64,000 nt of DNA from Listeria seeligeri serovar 1/2b str. SLCC3954. GTDB taxonomy: Bacteria; Bacillota; Bacilli; Lactobacillales; Listeriaceae. Made by a program: the position numbers and the translations under genes. The stretch covers positions 1,240,001 through 1,304,000 of the forward strand of contig NC_013891.1 of assembly GCF_000027145.1 (NCBI RefSeq), read 5' to 3'. The stretch's first letter is position 1. Every line of letters begins with the position of its first letter. Below the pieces are notes generated by a model that did no database searches, had not been told where the DNA came from, and was given only the letters and a program-made list of their open reading frames with translations. This document shows, piece by piece, positions 40,711-50,430 of the stretch.

Positions 40711-41710
40711 ACGCAACTCCTTTCTTCCAAATTTCTTGAAGCGGATATTTAGGTTTATTCTGTTGCTTTTTTGAATAGAGATAAGACAAAATATCTTTTT
40801 TAGACAACACTTCGTAAATTGCTGTTCGTTTCCGTTCTAAGTGCGTACAAAATGGATGGCATTTGGAACCACAATAAGTGCAATATAAGTGAAAAAGTTT
40901 TTGGAAGCTAATGCCGAGTAAACATTGTGCTAATTCTTCTTGGCTAATACCAAATTCAAGCAACCTTAATAAAACGCCATAGGAATCTCCTGCGTGAACT
41001 GTACTCAAGACTAAATGGCCAGTTAAAGCTGCTCGGACAACCATTTTTGCTGTTTCCGCGTCTCGGATTTCTCCGATAATTAATATATCTGGGTCATGGC
41101 GGAGAACTGACCGAATGATTGTAGCATATGTTAAATTGGCTTTTTCGTTAATTTCAACTTGAAGAAACTCTGGCGAATAATGCTCTACAGGGTCTTCAAT
41201 TGTCACGACTTGAAGTTCAGTATTATGACTAATAAAAGAAATTAAACTATACATTGAACTAGATTTTCCGCTACCAGTGCTTCCAGAAAAAAGAAATAAA
41301 CCTGTTTGATTCTTACATTGGTGTAAAATTTGTTTCGTGAGTCGTGGGAAGAGACTAGACTTGAAAAAAGGAATAGGATTTTTATAACGATAGATACGGA
41401 TGACAATGCTTTCTTGAAAATCTTTATTTGGCATGGTAGAAAGCCTTAGAGCGATTTTTTCCAAACTAGTTTCTTTTTCATAACTCCCAGATTGTGGTTT
41501 TCTTTTTTCGCTTATATCTAGAGCCGCCTGAAATTTAAGAAAAGAAATTAATTTTTCACCTGTTTCTAATGAAAGGTAACGTAGTGGAATTAACGTTCCA
41601 TTGACTCTTAGACGTAGCATGTAACGATTCATCATAGGCTTAATATGAATGTCACTAGCATTAATTTGAAGTGCTTGGGTTATGATGTAATCCATTAATT
41701 TTTGTGGCAT
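40676..41710 (-). CDS. comGA: ComGA, competence pseudopilus ATPase
   Basis: ComGA is the GspE/PilB-type motor that powers pseudopilus assembly. Walker A GSTGSGKSS (143-151) and Walker B LIIGEIRD (210-217) are intact, as are the Asp/His boxes, and a four-cysteine motif at 277-288 (CTYCGSKCHPFC). A frame runs up to 41812, but AAGGAGGTTGTT right before ATG 41710 gives 344 aa and starts MPQKLMDYII. It is the first gene of comGA-GG and lies downstream of a ComK box. Confidence 0.93.
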   Translation of the reverse strand: MPQKLMDYIITQALQINASDIHIKPMMNRYMLRLRVNGTLIPLRYLSLETGEKLISFLKFQAALDISEKRKPQSGSYEKETSLEKIALRLSTMPNKDFQESIVIRIYRYKNPIPFFKSSLFPRLTKQILHQCKNQTGLFLFSGSTGSGKSSSMYSLISFISHNTELQVVTIEDPVEHYSPEFLQVEINEKANLTYATIIRSVLRHDPDILIIGEIRDAETAKMVVRAALTGHLVLSTVHAGDSYGVLLRLLEFGISQEELAQCLLGISFQKLFHLYCTYCGSKCHPFCTHLERKRTAIYEVLSKKDILSYLYSKKQQNKPKYPLQEIWKKGVAYGFFSANQLES

Positions 41711-41835
41711 AACAACCTCCTTACAAGTCATATTCTGCTTAATTTGGTAAAATCCTTCTTCCAGTATTTTTTCACATACATGAAAAATGTTTTCTGGCAG
41801 TTGAAAGTCCAATTATCGACAGCTGATTTTATTGT

Positions 41836-41879
41836 AAAAGTACTTTTTATGCTTCATATGCTCTTTAAAATATTTTTTT
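41836..41879 (-). promoter_or_regulatory. ComK box upstream of comGA
   Basis: Two exact AAAA-N5-TTTT elements, 41836-41848 and 41867-41879, are separated by 18 bases, one of the three spacings (8, 18, 31) known for ComK K-boxes. The -10 GATAAT on the minus strand lies at 41817-41812, suitably downstream. ComK should therefore activate the operon. The elements are palindromic, but comGA is the gene with matching distance. Confidence 0.85.
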
Positions 41880-42079
41880 GTAAAATAGATATTTTTCACA
41901 ATGAATGTGCGAATCATCACATGCGTATGATTTTCGGATAATATGTTGGTAAAGCCCTTACATTCCGAACTAATATTAAAAAACAAGAATAATTTAGGAA
42001 TAAAACTAATTATTTGCCGAACAATACAAGTCATGATAAGCTATAGAAAAGGCAAATACATAATAGAATTAGCGGGTGA
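41880..42079. other. AT-rich spacer between comG and the gcv leader
   Basis: The remaining spacer holds no supported gene. A near-match AAAA-N6-TTTT follows the ComK box (41882-41895). Near the right side TTGCCG (42014-42019) with TAAGCT (42037-42042, 17 bases, extended TG) is a possible gcv promoter; the -10 is poor. Confidence 0.35.
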
Positions 42080-42180
42080 ATGTAAGCAGAGAGACTGCGG
42101 AATTGCAGCGCCGACGGGGAAAGCATGCAGATGTGAAACTCTCAGGCAAAAGGATGCTTACGGGACGCGACTCTGGAGTT
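42080..42180 (+). promoter_or_regulatory. Glycine riboswitch (single aptamer)
   Basis: Glycine aptamer signatures are in order: GAGAGAC (42089-42095), GCGCCGACGGGG (about 42109-42119), CTCTC pairing with GAGAG (42139-42143) and CAGGCAAAAGGA (42143-42154), all closed by P1 GTAAGC/GCTTAC (42082-42087 with 42156-42161). A second full aptamer is not present; only a GCGACTCTGGAG ghost remains at 42167-42178. It controls gcvT-gcvPA-gcvPB, so glycine is expected to switch the operon on. Confidence 0.93.
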
Positions 42181-42198
42181 ATTTTTGTTTCACGACAG

Positions 42199-42224
42199 GG
42201 CTTATGAACGATGTAAGCCTTTTT
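42199..42224 (+). terminator. Riboswitch expression-platform terminator
   Basis: GGCTTA (42199-42204) pairs with TAAGCC (42214-42219), followed by five T. Both arms repeat the sequences of the P1 helix arms, so the terminator and P1 can swap partners. Confidence 0.8.
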
Positions 42225-42251
42225 GTTATGTGAAAAAAGGAGGATTCAAAT

Positions 42252-43340
42252 ATGACGGAATTACAAAAAACACCAATTCATCCAATCTATGAAAAATATG
42301 GAGCTAAAACAATTGACTTTGGTGGATGGGATTTACCTGTACAATTTTCTGGAATAAAAGCTGAACATGAGGCCGTACGAACCGATGTAGGGCTATTTGA
42401 TGTGTCACACATGGGAGAAGTTTTGGTGGAAGGATCTGACAGTACGGCATATTTACAATACTTGTTATCAAATGACATAGAAAAAATAAAAATAGGTAAG
42501 GCACAATATAATATTATGTGCTATGAAAACGGTGGGACAGTAGACGATTTGGTTGTTTATAAAATAACAGAAACAAAATACATACTAGTCGTAAATGCAG
42601 CCAATACGGAAAAAGATTATGAGTGGATGGTAAAGAATGTTTTTGGAAATGTTACTGTTACGAATGTTTCCTCTATGTATGGACAATTAGCGCTTCAAGG
42701 CCCAAATGCTGAAAAAATACTTACTAAACTAACCGATGTTGATTTAAGTTCCATTAGTTTTTTTGGATTTGTTGAAGACGCAAACGTAGCTGGAGTAAAA
42801 ACAATTATTTCTAGAAGTGGTTATACTGGTGAAGATGGCTTTGAGATTTACATGCAAAGTGACGATGCTATAAAAGTTTTTGAAGCTATTATGGCAGAGG
42901 GTGTTTTACCAATTGGTTTAGGTGCTCGAGATACATTGCGTTTAGAAGCTGTACTTGCGCTCTATGGTCAAGAATTAAGTCAAGATATTACGCCGCTTGA
43001 AGCAGGCTTGAACTTTGCAGTGAAGCTGAAAAAAGAAGCGGATTTTATCGGAAAAGAAGCGTTGGTTAAACAAAAAGAAGCAGGTTTAACCCGGAAATTA
43101 GTTGGAATTGAATTAATTGAACGAGGAATACCACGCCATGATTATTCCGTTTTTCAAAATGATAAAAAAATCGGTATAATTACTTCTGGTACTCAATCGC
43201 CAACTCTTGGAACAAATATTGGTTTAGCGTTACTTGAAACACCGTACACAGAGCTCGGGCAAGAAGTAGAAGTGGGTATTCGAACTAAAAAAATAAAAGC
43301 AAAAGTTATAGCAACACCATTTTATAAACGCGCAAAGTAA
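42252..43340 (+). CDS. gcvT: Glycine cleavage system T protein
   Basis: The aminomethyltransferase moves the methylene group from the H protein to tetrahydrofolate and frees ammonia. The 362-aa protein shows [24 protein letters not shown], a conserved [12 protein letters not shown] and [14 protein letters not shown]. It is the first gene after the riboswitch (28 bases from the terminator) with RBS AAAGGAGG. The H protein is not encoded nearby; in Firmicutes it usually lies elsewhere. Confidence 0.97.
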   Translation: MTELQKTPIHPIYEKYGAKTIDFGGWDLPVQFSGIKAEHEAVRTDVGLFDVSHMGEVLVEGSDSTAYLQYLLSNDIEKIKIGKAQYNIMCYENGGTVDDLVVYKITETKYILVVNAANTEKDYEWMVKNVFGNVTVTNVSSMYGQLALQGPNAEKILTKLTDVDLSSISFFGFVEDANVAGVKTIISRSGYTGEDGFEIYMQSDDAIKVFEAIMAEGVLPIGLGARDTLRLEAVLALYGQELSQDITPLEAGLNFAVKLKKEADFIGKEALVKQKEAGLTRKLVGIELIERGIPRHDYSVFQNDKKIGIITSGTQSPTLGTNIGLALLETPYTELGQEVEVGIRTKKIKAKVIATPFYKRAK

Positions 43341-43355
43341 GAAGGAGGAAATAAT

Positions 43356-44702
43356 ATGGCGAAACATCGTTATTTGCCAATGACGGCACAAGATGAAAAA
43401 GAGATGCTTGACACTATTGGGGTAGCGTCAATTGATGATTTATTTCAAGATATTCCGGAAAAGATTAGATTTAAAAGAAATTATAATTTAAAACCTGCGA
43501 AGTCAGAGTCAACCTTACTGCGAGAGCTATCGAAGCTTGCCTCCAAAAATGCAAATACAACTGAATATGCTTCATTTTTAGGGGCTGGAGTATATAGTCA
43601 TTATATTCCTACAGTAGTGGATCACGTTATTTCTCGATCGGAATTTTATACTGCTTACACTCCTTATCAACCGGAAATTTCTCAAGGTGAATTACAAGCG
43701 ATTTTTGAATTTCAAACAATGATTGCGGAATTAACTGGGATGGATTTAGCAAACTCCTCGATGTATGATGGTGGGACTGCACTTGCAGAAGCGGCGATGC
43801 TTTCCAGTGGGCATACAAAACGAAAAAAAATACTTATTTCTGGAACTGTTCACCCAGAGAGTGCCAATGTATTGAAAACATATGCAGCTGGACAGCATAT
43901 TGAAGTGGAAGTTATACCTGAAGTTGATGGAAAAACTGATTTGGAAGCATTGAAAAAAGCTTTGACAGAAGATATCGCTGGTTTTGCTGTACAATATCCG
44001 AATTTTTATGGGCAAGTAGAGCCTCTAGCCGAAATTGAACAATTAGTACATGAAAATAATTCACTTCTGATTGTTTCTAGTAACCCACTTGCTCTTGGCT
44101 TGTTAACACCTCCAGGAGAATTTGGTGCTGATATTGTTGTGGGTGATTCGCAAGTTTTCGGAATCCCTGAATCATATGGCGGACCTCATTGTGGATTTTT
44201 TGCAGTGACTAACAAACTGATGCGTAAAGTACCAGGTCGCCTTGTCGGTGAGACCGTTGATGAAAACGGAAAACGAGGATATGTGTTGACTTTACAAGCA
44301 CGTGAACAACATATTCGCAGAGATAAAGCTACCTCTAATATTTGTTCTAATCAAGCGTTGAATGCACTTGCTTCTTCGGTAGCGATGGCAACACTCGGAA
44401 AAGTAGGTTTACCTGAAATGGCGAAGCAAAACTTAGATAAATCACACTATGCCAAACAAAAATTCCGCGAAAATGGCTTTGAAGTCTTATTTTCGGATGG
44501 TTTTTTCAATGAATTTGTTATCAAACTAGCTAAACCAATAAAAGAAGTTAACGAAGCACTTTTGGATGAAGGAATTATTGGTGGTTATGATTTAGGATTT
44601 TATGATGCTAAATATGAAAAACATATGCTTGTGGCAGTTACGGAAATGCGCACAAAAGAAGAAATTGATGCCTTTGTGGCGAGCTTGGAGGGTGTAAAAT
44701 GA
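43356..44702 (+). CDS. gcvPA: Glycine decarboxylase subunit 1 (P protein alpha)
   Basis: In Firmicutes the P protein is split in two; this is the 448-aa N-terminal half. It carries the PLP-fold partner part ([38 protein letters not shown]). The active-site lysine belongs to the other half. RBS AAGGAGG. It overlaps gcvPB by four bases (ATGA), making one coupled complex. Confidence 0.97.
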   Translation: MAKHRYLPMTAQDEKEMLDTIGVASIDDLFQDIPEKIRFKRNYNLKPAKSESTLLRELSKLASKNANTTEYASFLGAGVYSHYIPTVVDHVISRSEFYTAYTPYQPEISQGELQAIFEFQTMIAELTGMDLANSSMYDGGTALAEAAMLSSGHTKRKKILISGTVHPESANVLKTYAAGQHIEVEVIPEVDGKTDLEALKKALTEDIAGFAVQYPNFYGQVEPLAEIEQLVHENNSLLIVSSNPLALGLLTPPGEFGADIVVGDSQVFGIPESYGGPHCGFFAVTNKLMRKVPGRLVGETVDENGKRGYVLTLQAREQHIRRDKATSNICSNQALNALASSVAMATLGKVGLPEMAKQNLDKSHYAKQKFRENGFEVLFSDGFFNEFVIKLAKPIKEVNEALLDEGIIGGYDLGFYDAKYEKHMLVAVTEMRTKEEIDAFVASLEGVK

Positions 44703-46159
44703 ATTTAGAAGAAACAATGCCACTAGTTTTTGAACGCTCCATCCCTGGAAGAATCGGTTTTAGTTTACCTGAAAGTGACGTGCCAAAAACAGATGCAAGT
44801 GATTATTTTGATCAAGCATATATTCGTTCTACGCCAGCTGATTTGCCTGAATTAAGCGAACTGGAAATTATGCGTCATTATACGAATTTGTCCAATCATA
44901 ATTTTGGAGTTGACTCAGGATTTTATCCGTTAGGCTCTTGTACAATGAAATATAACCCTAAAATAAATGAAAAAGTAGCACGTTTTCCAGGTTTTGCAAA
45001 TATTCACCCAAACCAACCAGAAAGCTCTGTTCAAGGGGCGCTAGAACTGCTTTATGATTTACAAACTAGTTTAGTTGAGATTACGGGAATGGATGAAGTG
45101 ACATTACAACCAGCTGCCGGTGCGCACGGAGAATGGACAGGTTTAATGCTTATTCGCGCTTTCCATGAGAAAAATGGCGATACAAAACGAACAAAAGTAA
45201 TTATTCCGGATTCTGCACATGGTACTAATCCAGCTTCCGCCGCTGTCGCAGGTTTTGATGTGGTTACAGTGAAATCGAATGAAAAAGGACTAGTAGACGT
45301 AAATGATCTTAAAAAAGTAGTGGGAGACGATACCGCTGCATTGATGTTAACAAACCCAAACACCCTCGGACTATTTGAAAAAGATATCGTGGAAATGGCA
45401 GAAATCGTTCATGCAGCAGGCGGTAAGCTATATTATGATGGTGCAAACTTAAATGCGATTATGGCAAAAGTAAGACCGGGAGATATGGGATTTGATGTAG
45501 TCCATTTAAACTTACACAAAACATTTACTGGTCCTCATGGGGGAGGCGGTCCTGGTTCTGGTCCAATTGGAGTGAAAAAAGATTTAATTCCATTTTTACC
45601 AACTCCAGTGCTTACGAAAAAGGATGATTTTTATACTTTTGATTACAATTATCCGGAATCTATCGGTCGAGTAAAACCTTATTATGGTAACTTTGGTATT
45701 AATGTACGCGCGTATACGTATATTCGCACAATGGGGCCGGATGGTTTGAAACTTGTTACCGAATATGCTGTTTTAAATGCTAATTATATGATGCGCAAAC
45801 TGCAACAAGCATATGATTTACCATTTGACCAAGTATGTAAGCATGAGTTTGTTTTAAGCGGAAATAGGCAGAAAAAACTGGGCGTTCGTACAATCGACAT
45901 TGCGAAACGTTTGTTAGACCATAATTTCCATCCACCAACAGTTTATTTCCCATTGATTGTTGGGGAAGCGATTATGATTGAACCAACTGAAACGGAATCT
46001 AAAGAGACGTTAGATTCATTCATTGACACAATGCTTAAAATAGCAAAAGAGGCTGAAGAAAACCCGGAAATCGTTCAAGAAGCGCCACATAGTACTTATG
46101 TGAAACGTTTAGATGAAACCCGTGCCGCTAGAAAGCCAGTGTTACGTTACCAAAAATAA
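44699..46159 (+). CDS. gcvPB: Glycine decarboxylase subunit 2 (P protein beta)
   Basis: The C-terminal half of glycine dehydrogenase holds the PLP Schiff-base lysine in [20 protein letters not shown] (near residue 273). Glycine is decarboxylated and its aminomethyl group passed to the H protein lipoyl arm. At 486 aa it is full length. It is followed by a strong terminator shared with the converging rhodanese gene. Confidence 0.97.
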   Translation: MNLEETMPLVFERSIPGRIGFSLPESDVPKTDASDYFDQAYIRSTPADLPELSELEIMRHYTNLSNHNFGVDSGFYPLGSCTMKYNPKINEKVARFPGFANIHPNQPESSVQGALELLYDLQTSLVEITGMDEVTLQPAAGAHGEWTGLMLIRAFHEKNGDTKRTKVIIPDSAHGTNPASAAVAGFDVVTVKSNEKGLVDVNDLKKVVGDDTAALMLTNPNTLGLFEKDIVEMAEIVHAAGGKLYYDGANLNAIMAKVRPGDMGFDVVHLNLHKTFTGPHGGGGPGSGPIGVKKDLIPFLPTPVLTKKDDFYTFDYNYPESIGRVKPYYGNFGINVRAYTYIRTMGPDGLKLVTEYAVLNANYMMRKLQQAYDLPFDQVCKHEFVLSGNRQKKLGVRTIDIAKRLLDHNFHPPTVYFPLIVGEAIMIEPTETESKETLDSFIDTMLKIAKEAEENPEIVQEAPHSTYVKRLDETRAARKPVLRYQK

Positions 46160-46193
46160 AAAAAGCCTTGCTGCAATCGCAGCAAGGCTTTTT
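46160..46193. terminator. Bidirectional terminator, gcvPB/yqhL
   Basis: A perfect 15-bp stem (46160-46174 with 46179-46193) with an AATC loop and T-run on the plus side, A-run on the other. Confidence 0.93.
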
Positions 46194-46195
46194 GG

Positions 46196-46576
46196 TTATT
46201 TCGCTTTTGTTTTACCTTTCCATTTGCGGAAGCCGCCTTTAAGTTGGTAAACATTGTGGTAACCACGTTTGTACAGCATAATTGCAGCACGGTTACTACG
46301 TTGCGCAGTTTGGCAATATAGATAAACTGGTAAATCTTGGCGAATTTCAGTCGTACGATTTTTCATCTGAGTAACTGGAATATTTCTAGCTCCGAGAATA
46401 TGGCCAGCATCAAATTCGTTTGGCTCGCGAACATCAATTAACTGCGCTTTACGATAACCTTGTTTAAATTCTTCCTCTGTTAAAACTTTTACTGCTTTGC
46501 GGCGCATTACAAACTGGTAAATTTCATATGCTAAAAGAATAACCAGAATAGTAATCGCTAAAATCCAACTAATCAA
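46196..46576 (-). CDS. yqhL: Membrane-anchored rhodanese-like protein (YqhL)
   Basis: The 126-aa protein has one N-terminal membrane helix (about 3-22) and a single rhodanese domain with LIDVREPNEFDAGHI and active loop CQTAQR (Cys88-Arg93). Rhodaneses move sulfane sulfur; the donor and acceptor here are unknown. It sits after gcvPB as in B. subtilis. Length fits single-domain rhodaneses. Confidence 0.88.
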   Translation of the reverse strand: MISWILAITILVILLAYEIYQFVMRRKAVKVLTEEEFKQGYRKAQLIDVREPNEFDAGHILGARNIPVTQMKNRTTEIRQDLPVYLYCQTAQRSNRAAIMLYKRGYHNVYQLKGGFRKWKGKTKAK

Positions 46577-46637
46577 TTGTGTAAACCCCTTTCATCCTGA
46601 AAACTGCTTTTTATAAAGCATCCTTTTCTATTATAAC

Positions 46638-46919
46638 TTATTTTTTGCCACCATCAATCACTTTGAAAGAAGATTTTCGTTTTTTCTTTGTTTTTTTCTT
46701 ATCACCATGTAAATTTTTCGATTGTTTTACTGCTTTTTGATAAGTACTATCTGTTTTTTTATTGGAAAGAAGTCGAAATATCAACGTGAAAATGAGTGTT
46801 CCGATTAAAACCGAAATGATAAGTGTAAAAAATGATTTAAAACCACCCATCAGAAGTCCAATACCAACTAGTGCAAGCAAAATGATGACAATTAGTGGAT
46901 ATTTTTTCAAATGAACCAA
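46638..46919 (-). CDS. YqhP/SA1362-like small membrane protein
   Basis: The 93-aa protein has two transmembrane helices (about 8-26 and 30-50) and a very basic C-terminal tail with KKKTKKKRKSS and SFKVIDGGKK, the end motif of the SA1362 family. Its start follows only three bases after the yqhQ stop, so it is co-transcribed. Function unknown. Confidence 0.75.
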   Translation of the reverse strand: MVHLKKYPLIVIILLALVGIGLLMGGFKSFFTLIISVLIGTLIFTLIFRLLSNKKTDSTYQKAVKQSKNLHGDKKKTKKKRKSSFKVIDGGKK

Positions 46920-46922
46920 CTC

Positions 46923-47888
46923 CTATTCTAAAAGTTCCAGATTATCAGGTTCATCATTATTAACTGGTGCACCTTCTTTTTCGATGCGTAGTAATTCATT
47001 AAAAGAAGCAATCGCAACTTCGACTTGATCATCAGCTGGTTCTTTTGTTGTAAGTAGTTGCAACCATAAGCCGGGAACGCCTAAATATTTTAACACAGGA
47101 ATATTGCGACATTTATTTGTCAGCTGCAATACTTCAAAAGCGACGCCGAGTACAACTGGTATAAGGAGAATCCGGTCAACCACTCGAAGCCAAAGTGGGT
47201 CAGTGGGAACTAGCAAGTAAATAAACATTCCAACAATGACGGTGAATAAAATAAAACTACTACCACAACGATAATGTAAACGTGATTGCTTTTGAACATT
47301 TTCAACAGTTAAAGGCAAATTTTCCTCATAACAATTAATTACTTTATGTTCAGAACCATGATATTGAAAAACACGTTTTATAATCGGTGTCTGAGAAACG
47401 GCAAAAATGTAAGTCAATAGAAGAATTAATTTGAAAAAGCTTTCTAAAAAAACTTGGGCTGTATCACCCGGAACAAGCGGGCGAAAAAGTTCTGCTAAAA
47501 AAACGGGGATAAGTGTCATAACAAATTTGGCAAATACGAAAGATAAGATACCAATCACTGCAACACCTAACCACATTGCTACTTTCGATTCTTTTTTCTC
47601 GATTTTTTGTTCTTCTTCTGGGTTATTAGGATCCTCGTCATATCGGTCCGTTGCAAAAGCTAAATGTTTCGAACCAATTGCGCTAGATTCAATTAATGCT
47701 ACAATTCCGCGTAAAAAAGGAATTTTCTTTAGTCGCATTACCCAAACAGGACTTTCTTTTTGTAAATAAAAATATTCTAATGAACCATCCATGCGTCTAA
47801 CTGCAGTGACTGTTTGCTTTCTACCACCAAACATGACACCTTCAACAACAGCTTGCCCACCATATGATGGTACGTTTTGTTTGCTCAA
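46923..47888 (-). CDS. yqhQ: YqhQ family membrane protein (DUF1385)
   Basis: This 321-aa protein has the DUF1385 hallmarks YGGQAVVEGVMFGGRK near the start, VFQYHGSEHKVINCYE and LHYRCGSSFILF, spread over five or so membrane helices. It uses a TTG start at 47888 with a weak GGTG site. The family is widespread in Firmicutes and Thermotogae. Conserved His, Cys and Glu near the membrane hint at metal handling, but no activity is proven. Confidence 0.9.
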   Translation of the reverse strand: MSKQNVPSYGGQAVVEGVMFGGRKQTVTAVRRMDGSLEYFYLQKESPVWVMRLKKIPFLRGIVALIESSAIGSKHLAFATDRYDEDPNNPEEEQKIEKKESKVAMWLGVAVIGILSFVFAKFVMTLIPVFLAELFRPLVPGDTAQVFLESFFKLILLLTYIFAVSQTPIIKRVFQYHGSEHKVINCYEENLPLTVENVQKQSRLHYRCGSSFILFTVIVGMFIYLLVPTDPLWLRVVDRILLIPVVLGVAFEVLQLTNKCRNIPVLKYLGVPGLWLQLLTTKEPADDQVEVAIASFNELLRIEKEGAPVNNDEPDNLELLE

Positions 47889-47992
47889 ATTTTTTCACCA
47901 GCCTATTCATCTGTACTAATATGTTATTTTACGCTAAAAACTGTTTTTCGTATAGCTACAAACGCCTAAAAAAAGTTATTTTTTGTAAATTA

Positions 47993-48001
47993 TGATAAAA
48001 T
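47993..48001 (+). promoter_or_regulatory. Candidate promoter of the Xaa-Pro peptidase gene
   Basis: Extended -10 TG-A-TAAAAT (TAAAAT 47996-48001) with a poor -35, 67 bases before the start. Confidence 0.4.
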
Positions 48002-48068
48002 AGTCTCGAACATGTCGAGTAATACATATTTTACGCGTCTAAAATTTGGAAAAAGTGGAGGAATTAAA

Positions 48069-49130
48069 ATGTCTAATTTAACTAAAATTCAAGAAACACT
48101 TGTAAAAGAAAAGATTGAAGCGGCTCTTGTCACAAGTGAATTTAATAGAAGGTATGTTTCTGGTTTTACTGGTACGAGTGGAGTGGCGTTAATTTTGCCT
48201 GAAAAAGCTTATTTTGTAACTGATTTCCGCTATACAGAACAAGCAGCGAAACAAGCAGAAGGGTATGAAATTGTTAAACACGAGGGGCCAATTTTTGACA
48301 CAGTGGAGTCGCTGCTTTCCAAACATGATACAAAAACACTACATTTTGAAGCAGATTATGTATCCGTATCTGAGTTCAAACAAATGAAACAAGTATTTCA
48401 TCGTGAGCTAATTCCACTTACTGGTTTATTTGAAGAATTACGTAAAGTGAAAACGGCTAGTGAACTAAAAGCTATTCGTACAGCTTGTGACATTGCTGAT
48501 GCTGCATTTGCTCATATCATTAAATTTATTAAACCTGGTATGGCGGAAATTGAAGTTTCTAATGAGCTCGAGTTCTTCATGAGACGCGCTGGAGCCACTT
48601 CTTCTTCATTTGATACTATTGTTGCTTCAGGTCTTCGTTCTGCGCTTCCGCATGGTGTGGCATCAGATAAAAAAATTGAAGTTGGCGATTTTGTCACAAT
48701 GGATTACGGTTGTTATTATGATGGTTATTGTTCCGATATGACTAGAACTATCGCTGTTGGAGAGCCTGCTGAAAAATTGAAAGAAATTTACCAAATCACA
48801 CTGGATGCACAATTAAAAGTAATTGATAGTTTAAAACCAGGTATGACTGGCATTGAAGCGGACGCAATTGCACGTGATTATATTGCTTCATTTGGATACG
48901 GCGATGCATTTGGCCATTCATTAGGTCATGGGATTGGTCTTGAAATTCACGAAGGTCCTAACTTGTCATTTAAGAGTCCACAAAAGCTAGAAGCAGGGCA
49001 TGTAGTTACAGATGAACCAGGTATTTATTTGCCAGGAATTGGCGGCGTTAGAATTGAAGACGATTTATTAATTACAGAAACAGGTAACGAAATCTTAATT
49101 CACTCACCAAAAGAATTAATTATTTTATAA
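48069..49130 (+). CDS. yqhT: M24-family Xaa-Pro aminopeptidase
   Basis: A metallopeptidase that removes N-terminal residues before proline. After an N-terminal creatinase-like domain (1-130), the pita-bread fold has all metal ligands: DYGCYYDGYCSDMTRT (two Asp), GHSLGHGIG (His), DEPGIYLPGIGGVRIED (two Glu). ATG 48069 follows GGAGG; an upstream in-frame codon at 48012 has none. At 353 aa, it matches YqhT beside efp in B. subtilis. Confidence 0.93.
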   Translation: MSNLTKIQETLVKEKIEAALVTSEFNRRYVSGFTGTSGVALILPEKAYFVTDFRYTEQAAKQAEGYEIVKHEGPIFDTVESLLSKHDTKTLHFEADYVSVSEFKQMKQVFHRELIPLTGLFEELRKVKTASELKAIRTACDIADAAFAHIIKFIKPGMAEIEVSNELEFFMRRAGATSSSFDTIVASGLRSALPHGVASDKKIEVGDFVTMDYGCYYDGYCSDMTRTIAVGEPAEKLKEIYQITLDAQLKVIDSLKPGMTGIEADAIARDYIASFGYGDAFGHSLGHGIGLEIHEGPNLSFKSPQKLEAGHVVTDEPGIYLPGIGGVRIEDDLLITETGNEILIHSPKELIIL

Positions 49131-49137
49131 AATTCCT

Positions 49138-49166
49138 TTGTAACTTTACGTGTTTTATGGTTAAAT
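49138..49166 (+). promoter_or_regulatory. efp promoter
   Basis: TTGTAA (49138-49143), 17 bases, TTAAAT (49161-49166) with an extended TG. Confidence 0.6.
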
Positions 49167-49232
49167 AAGGAAGAATGGGCGGGCTACTTAGGCTCCAAAT
49201 AAAGATATCTTTCAAATTACAGGAGGAAAAAC

Positions 49233-49790
49233 ATGATTTCAGTAAATGACTTTAAAACAGGGTTAACAATAGAAGTAGATAACGGTATTTGGCGTGTGCT
49301 AGATTTCCAACATGTAAAACCTGGAAAAGGAGCCGCATTTGTTCGTTCTAAATTGCGTAACCTTCGTACTGGTGCGATTCAAGAAAAAACTTTCCGTGGT
49401 GGCGAAAAAGTAGCCAAAGCACAAATTGATAACCGCAAGATGGCTTATTTATATGCAGATGGCTCAAACCATGTATTCATGGATAACGAGTCATATGAAC
49501 AAATTGAACTTCCAGAAGATCAAATTACGCACGAACTTAAGTTTTTAAAAGAAAACATGGAAATTAATATTATTATGTACCAAGGAGAAACAATTGGTAT
49601 TGATTTACCCAATACAGTTGAATTAGTTGTTACTGCAACTGACCCTGGAATTAAAGGGGATACTTCTTCAGGTGGTTCTAAACCAGCAACACTTGAAACT
49701 GGACTTGTTGTTCAAGTGCCATTTTTCGTGAACGAAGGGGACAAATTAGTTATTAATACTACCGAAGCAGCGTATGTTTCTCGGGCGTAA
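49233..49790 (+). CDS. efp: Elongation factor P
   Basis: EF-P rescues ribosomes stalled at polyproline runs. The 185-aa protein has three beta-barrel domains and the loop [10 protein letters not shown] with Lys32, the residue modified (with 5-aminopentanol) in B. subtilis. RBS CAGGAGG. It has its own promoter and terminator. Confidence 0.98.
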   Translation: MISVNDFKTGLTIEVDNGIWRVLDFQHVKPGKGAAFVRSKLRNLRTGAIQEKTFRGGEKVAKAQIDNRKMAYLYADGSNHVFMDNESYEQIELPEDQITHELKFLKENMEINIIMYQGETIGIDLPNTVELVVTATDPGIKGDTSSGGSKPATLETGLVVQVPFFVNEGDKLVINTTEAAYVSRA

Positions 49791-49806
49791 GAAAGAACTA
49801 TCTATT

Positions 49807-49837
49807 ACAGCTGGAGTTAATTCTTCAGCTGTTTTTT
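49807..49837 (+). terminator. efp terminator
   Basis: A 10-bp stem (49807-49816 with 49823-49832, one G-U) followed by six T. Confidence 0.85.
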
Positions 49838-49879
49838 CTGTTTATCAGCGCTTCCTGTACACCTTTTGAATAAAAAGTA

Positions 49880-49888
49880 TGGTACAAT
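49880..49888 (+). promoter_or_regulatory. accB operon promoter (extended -10)
   Basis: TG-G-TACAAT with TACAAT at 49883-49888; no strong -35. No FapR site is seen here. Confidence 0.55.
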
Positions 49889-49949
49889 AAGGACAATGCG
49901 TGATTCATGCAATTTTATATTTTTAGTATTATTAAGGAGTGTAAATGAT

Positions 49950-50417
49950 ATGTTATCAATAGATGAAATTAAACAGCTAATTGAGCTGATTGACGAGTCA
50001 AGCCTAGATGAATTTGAATTAGAAACAAAGGATAGTAAGATTTCACTTAAAAAGAACAAGGTAGTAGCAGCTGCAGCAATCAGTGAAGCACCAGTTGTTG
50101 TCCCTACTGTTCAAGCACCTGCTGTAGAACAACAATCAGCAACGTCTCAAGTAGAAACAAATGCTGTTGATCCAAGTTTAGAAACAATTACTTCCCCAAT
50201 GGTTGGGACGTTTTATGCTTCTGCGTCACCAGGAGATGCTGATTTTGTTCGTGTTGGTTCTAAAGTTTCCGAACAATCTGTTGTATGTATTGTGGAAGCA
50301 ATGAAGTTATTCAATGAAATCACTGCAGATATCGATGGAGAAATTGCAGAAGTTTTAGTTTCCAGTGGTGAGTTAGTCGAATTTGGACAACCACTTTTCA
50401 AAGTTAGAAAAAAATAA
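49950..50417 (+). CDS. accB: Acetyl-CoA carboxylase biotin carboxyl carrier protein
   Basis: AccB carries biotin between the carboxylase and transferase parts in malonyl-CoA synthesis. Residues 1-35 form a helical end, followed by an Ala/Val/Pro/Gln-rich flexible linker (about 38-75), then the biotinyl domain with EAMKL and target Lys119. AAGGAGTG lies nine bases before ATG 49950; a longer frame from 49866 has no site. This gives 155 aa. The gene starts a long operon accB-accC-yqhY-nusB. Confidence 0.97.
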   Translation: MLSIDEIKQLIELIDESSLDEFELETKDSKISLKKNKVVAAAAISEAPVVVPTVQAPAVEQQSATSQVETNAVDPSLETITSPMVGTFYASASPGDADFVRVGSKVSEQSVVCIVEAMKLFNEITADIDGEIAEVLVSSGELVEFGQPLFKVRKK

Positions 50418-50430
50418 GGGGTCGAAAAAC

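Noticed and set aside
41813-42034. A 73-codon minus-strand open frame upstream of comGA
   Set aside because: AT-rich spacer covering the ComK box; no ribosome site and biased composition.
41943-42233. A 96-codon plus-strand open frame between comGA and gcvT
   Set aside because: It lies over the glycine riboswitch and terminator, has no ribosome site and resembles no protein.
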